In this document: in pieces, positions 4,745 to 7,318 of the stretch | How positions within the stretch are numbered: position 1 is the first letter of the stretch | How the letters are laid out: each line of letters opens with the position of its first letter | DNA from: Spirochaetota bacterium | GTDB lineage: Bacteria > Spirochaetota > Leptospiria > Turneriellales > Turneriellaceae | Length of the DNA stretch: 7,318 nt | Assembly (NCBI GenBank): GCA_963205035.1 | Contig: CAUJII010000051.1 | Location: 1-7,318 of the forward strand | Direction of reading: 5' to 3' | Notes under the pieces: generated by a model | The model's database searches: none | What the model saw: the letters and a program-made list of their open reading frames with translations, nothing else | Told to the model about the DNA's origin: nothing | Position numbers and translations under genes: made by a program

Positions 4745-6319
4745 ATGGCTCAGAAAAAAATCTCCCCAAAAGCGAAGATAACCGGCGATAAAATTATTGT
4801 TCTCGATTTTGGTTCGCAGTACACGCAGCTTATTGCCCGCCGCCTGAGAGAACTTCGCTTCTACGCAGAAATACACCCTCACCATATCTCTGCTTCTCAA
4901 CTCAAGGCACTTAACCCTGCCGGAATAATCCTCTCGGGCGGGCCAGCGTCTGTGTATGATAACGAAGCGCCGCAGGTCGATAAAATAATTTTTTCGTTGG
5001 GAGTTCCCGTTTTGGGAATTTGCTACGGCTTGCAGCTTATTTGCCACTTGACTGGCGGCAAAGTTTCTCCCTCTTATGAAAGAGAGTATGGTCGCTCTAC
5101 TTTGCGTTCGCGCAAAGCCTCGAAGCTCCTCAAGGGAATTAAACCCGGTCAGGTCTGGATGTCTCATGGCGATCGTATCGAAAAATTGCCCAAGCGGTTT
5201 TCCGTGATTGGCGTGACAGAGAACTCCCCCATGGCAGCATTTGCCGACGAGAAGGCCGCAGTCTACGGCGTGCAGTTTCACCCCGAGGTGCACCATTCGA
5301 CGCAGGGCAAGGTCATCTTAAAAAATTTCGCAGCTTCGATTTGTAAAATGAAACCCACGTGGACGATGAGCCGTTTTGTCGAAGAGAAAATTCGTGAAAT
5401 TCGTACGCTTGTAAAAAACGAACGCGTTCTCTTAGGGCTTTCGGGTGGCGTCGACTCGACCGTGACTGCAAAGCTCTTGCACGATGCGGTCGGCGACAAG
5501 CTCACTTGCGTTTATGTCGACACGGGGCTCATGCGCAAGAACGAGACTGAGGCGGTCAAAGAGCGTTTCAAAAAAGAGTTCGGTATCGACTTGCACGTTG
5601 TCAATGCAGAAGAAAAATTCTTAGTTGCGCTTGAAGGCGTAACCGAGCCCGAGAAGAAGCGCAAGATTATCGGCAAATTATTTTTGGACGCTTTTGCGGC
5701 AAAGGGACGCGAGTTGGGACACCATGAATTCTTGGCGCAGGGAACGCTCTATACCGACGTTATCGAAAGTGTTTCTGTGAAAGGGCCTTCGCAAACGATC
5801 AAATCGCACCATAACCGTGTGCAGGGAGTCTTGGATCTCATCAAAGCAGGTCGCGTGATTGAACCGTTATCGGAGCTTTTCAAAGACGAAGTTCGTAGGT
5901 TAGGCATGGCGCTCAAAATCGACAGGGAACTTCTTTTTAGGCATCCTTTCCCCGGGCCGGGACTTGCGATTCGCATTTTGACGGCCGTCACGAGAGAAAA
6001 TTTGCGCACGCTTCGAGACGCAGACCAAATTCTCATCGAAGAACTGAAGGCCTCGAAATGGTATTCCAAGATCTGGCAGGCGGGAGCAATTTTTTTACCG
6101 GTCCGTTCTGTCGGCGTGATGGGAGACAACCGCACTTACGAGAATGTCATTGCGTTGCGTTTGGTCACGAGTGAAGACGGCATGACTGCTGATTTCGCGC
6201 ATGTTCCCTATGACGTGCTTGCAAAAATTGCTTCACGCATTATTAACGAGGTACGAGGTGTGAACCGCGTCGTCTATGATATCTCCTCGAAGCCGCCAGC
6301 AACGATTGAGTGGGAGTAA
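4745..6319 (+). CDS. guaA: GMP synthase (glutamine-hydrolysing)
   Basis: GuaA makes GMP from XMP, ATP and glutamine, the last step of de novo guanine nucleotide synthesis in the cytosol. The 524-aa protein has all three domains. The class I glutamine amidotransferase domain (about 16-200) shows ILSGGPASVYD, the nucleophile C93 in GICYGLQ, and the catalytic H179 and E181 in GVQFHPEV. The ATP-pyrophosphatase domain follows (about 205-395) with the P-loop SGGVDS at 233-238 and QGTLYTDVIES at 332-342. The C-terminal dimerisation/XMP-binding domain carries RHPFPGPGLAIRI (399-411) and ends KPPATIEWE, the usual GuaA terminus. Length is typical. Start: ATG 4745 with AGG at 4736-4738 six bases upstream; about 15 lysine-rich residues precede the conserved IIVLDFGSQYTQLI. 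No guaB gene is adjacent on either side and no purine-riboswitch-like leader is visible in the 48-bp gap. The DUF192 gene follows after 16 bp. Confidence 0.98.
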   Translation: MAQKKISPKAKITGDKIIVLDFGSQYTQLIARRLRELRFYAEIHPHHISASQLKALNPAGIILSGGPASVYDNEAPQVDKIIFSLGVPVLGICYGLQLICHLTGGKVSPSYEREYGRSTLRSRKASKLLKGIKPGQVWMSHGDRIEKLPKRFSVIGVTENSPMAAFADEKAAVYGVQFHPEVHHSTQGKVILKNFAASICKMKPTWTMSRFVEEKIREIRTLVKNERVLLGLSGGVDSTVTAKLLHDAVGDKLTCVYVDTGLMRKNETEAVKERFKKEFGIDLHVVNAEEKFLVALEGVTEPEKKRKIIGKLFLDAFAAKGRELGHHEFLAQGTLYTDVIESVSVKGPSQTIKSHHNRVQGVLDLIKAGRVIEPLSELFKDEVRRLGMALKIDRELLFRHPFPGPGLAIRILTAVTRENLRTLRDADQILIEELKASKWYSKIWQAGAIFLPVRSVGVMGDNRTYENVIALRLVTSEDGMTADFAHVPYDVLAKIASRIINEVRGVNRVVYDISSKPPATIEWE

Positions 6320-6324
6320 TCCCA
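6311..6324 (+). other. Small hairpin over the guaA stop codon
   Basis: TGGGA (6311-6315) can pair with TCCCA (6320-6324) over a four-base loop that includes the TAA stop, and TTT follows. The 5-bp stem is short for a terminator, and the downstream gene begins only 12 bases later. The stem also buries GGGAG, the only Shine-Dalgarno-like sequence before the DUF192 gene. A translational-coupling role is possible but unproven. Confidence 0.25.
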
Positions 6325-6335
6325 TTTCTAAAAAA

Positions 6336-6926
6336 ATGTTGCGTTCTGTCATAGCTTTACTCTGTGTTCTCCTGGTTACCGTGCCTCGCTGGGCAGAGTC
6401 TTCATGGGATTATGGCAACAACAAAAAGACCGAGACACCCGCCACAAATACGAAAGAACAGAAAGGCAATAATACAGAGGCAGACTTGGCGCGTCCTCTT
6501 ACCGAAACTTGGGTTGTGGTCTTCCACAACGTCAAGGGCGAAGAAGTCGCTTTGACGTGCGAGGTTGCGCGTACGGAAAAAGATAAGGAGCGCGGGCTCA
6601 TGTTCAGGAAATCGCTAGCGAAAAACCGTGGAATGATTTTTGTTTACAGCAAGCCCGAAGAGATGAATTTTTGGATGCACAACACAGTCATCTCTTTGAG
6701 CATCGCGTACATCCACGAGAGGCTCTTTGTTTCGAGCATCCACGACATGAAGCCGTTATCTTTAGATATTGTGTCTTCTGGTACGCCGGTTCTCTATGCC
6801 GTTGAAGCAAACGAAGGCTGGTTTCAGAAGAACGCCATTTTCCCCGGCAATCAACTCACGTTCTACAAAAACCCGAAAGAATATAAACCCAAGCGCAAGA
6901 ATAAATACCGGCAGGAAATCCGCTAA
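6336..6926 (+). CDS. Secreted DUF192-family protein
   Basis: This is a 196-aa protein with an N-terminal signal sequence (MLRSVIALLCVLLVTVPRWA, probable cleavage near A20). A hydrophilic Asn/Thr/Lys/Glu linker spans about 22-55, and the DUF192 (COG1430) domain about 68-177. Family motifs are RGLMFR (86-91), GMIFVY (99-104), FWMHNTVISLSIAYI (112-126), YAVEANEGWF (154-163) and the closing FPGNQLTFY. The usual Asp in ipLDiaFi is Ser here (S122). A basic tail (KEYKPKRKNKYRQEIR) ends the protein. DUF192 proteins are common in bacteria and archaea, often exported; their biochemical role is not established. A start at ATG 6336 is chosen because it places the signal peptide at the N terminus; the frame is open further upstream within guaA but gives no sensible leader. 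GGGAG at 6312-6316 is rather far away (19 bases). hflX follows after 6 bp. Confidence 0.87.
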   Translation: MLRSVIALLCVLLVTVPRWAESSWDYGNNKKTETPATNTKEQKGNNTEADLARPLTETWVVVFHNVKGEEVALTCEVARTEKDKERGLMFRKSLAKNRGMIFVYSKPEEMNFWMHNTVISLSIAYIHERLFVSSIHDMKPLSLDIVSSGTPVLYAVEANEGWFQKNAIFPGNQLTFYKNPKEYKPKRKNKYRQEIR

Positions 6927-6932
6927 GAGTTT

Positions 6933-7318
6933 ATGGACGCGTCGTCGCTTTATCAAAAAAAACTCGTCTCGACCGAGCTTCACCGAGCGCTTTGTGTGGG
7001 GCAATATGGTTCGAGCTATTTTCCCGACAAGCAAAGCCAAGAAGAATCGCTGCGCGAGCTCATCATGCTTGCGGAAACGGCGGGAGCAAGAACCGTCCAC
7101 GAAATATTTTTTTCTCTGAACAACATCGACCCTGCAAAGTTTTTTACTTCGGGACAAATTCAAAAAATCAAAACGGTATGCGAGGACTTGGACTTGAACC
7201 TTGTCTTTGTCGATGCGCAGCTCAAACCCAATCAGCTACGTAATCTTGAAGAAGAATTGAAGCTGCGCGTCTTAGGGCGCGTCGAAGTGATTCTCGATAT
7301 TTTTGCGATGCGTGCGCA
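6933..7318 (+). CDS. hflX: GTPase HflX, N-terminal part (runs off right edge)
   Basis: HflX is a translational GTPase that binds the 50S subunit and splits stalled or hibernating ribosomes, for example after heat stress. Only the first 128 codons are in the window, so the GTPase G-motifs are not visible and cannot be confirmed. The visible part is the HflX N-terminal nucleotide-binding domain: RALCVGQYG (18-26), SLRELIMLAETAGARTV (39-55), SGQIQKIK (73-80) at the usual GxGKxxEI position, LVFVDAQLKPNQLRNLEEEL (90-109), and VLGRVEVILDIFAMRA (113-128), which matches the VLDRTxLILDIFAxRA block leading into the family's glycine-rich middle segment. Start ATG 6933 lies 6 bp after the DUF192 stop. 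AAGAG (6925-6929) is only three bases from the ATG and AGGAAA (6913-6918) is 14 away, so the binding site is not ideal. It is probably co-transcribed with the gene before it. Confidence 0.92.
   Translation, partial: MDASSLYQKKLVSTELHRALCVGQYGSSYFPDKQSQEESLRELIMLAETAGARTVHEIFFSLNNIDPAKFFTSGQIQKIKTVCEDLDLNLVFVDAQLKPNQLRNLEEELKLRVLGRVEVILDIFAMRA

Noticed and set aside
4622..5296. Minus-strand open frame of 224 codons
   Set aside because: Antisense to guaA and the end of the secreted-protein gene; no recognisable motifs.
6762..7163. Minus-strand open frame of 133 codons and overlapping plus-strand frames
   Set aside because: They overlap the DUF192 and hflX genes in other frames and resemble nothing known.
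1..7318. CRISPR array, insertion sequence, prophage or defence system
   Set aside because: No regularly spaced repeats, transposase, integrase, terminal inverted repeats or defence-type domains are present. The only repeats are the four short AATAGTTAGTC copies.

Overview
The window comes from a diderm (Gram-negative-type) bacterium with a base composition that looks close to 50% GC by eye. The evidence for two membranes is a type II secretion pseudopilin (GspG), a lipoprotein with a clear lipobox, and two further proteins with Sec-type signal peptides. A plant-type ferredoxin-NADP+ reductase, a TatT-like TRAP T-component lipoprotein and a secreted small protein together suggest a deltaproteobacterial-grade, Bdellovibrionota/Myxococcota-like or Leptospirales-like lineage. 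The sequence alone does not settle the taxon.

Layout. Positions 1-1888 are read on the minus strand. In transcription order they hold gspG (1888-1451), a structured intergenic stretch of about 140 bp, a small unrecognised protein (1310-1008), and a response regulator fused to a class III nucleotide-cyclase-like domain (975 to beyond the left edge). An 89-bp divergent region (1889-1977) separates these from a plus-strand run filling the rest of the window: an FmdB-type zinc-ribbon protein, plant-type FNR, a TatT-like lipoprotein, a small secreted protein of unknown function, guaA (GMP synthase), a secreted DUF192 protein, and the N-terminal part of the GTPase HflX, which runs off the right edge. 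The FNR/TatT and guaA/DUF192/hflX junctions are tight (1-16 bp) and suggest co-transcription. The other gaps are 46-77 bp. There is no gene-free stretch over 300 bp.

Most genes are housekeeping or widely conserved. The window contains no obvious novel defence or biosynthetic system, no CRISPR array, no mobile element and no tRNA that I can support. The most unexpected signals are: (1) four exact copies of the 11-mer AATAGTTAGTC, two of them a close tandem pair in a promoter-sized gap and two inside unrelated genes; (2) a receiver-cyclase fusion whose cyclase domain appears to have lost most catalytic and base-recognition residues; and (3) three consecutive hairpins between gspG and its downstream neighbour.
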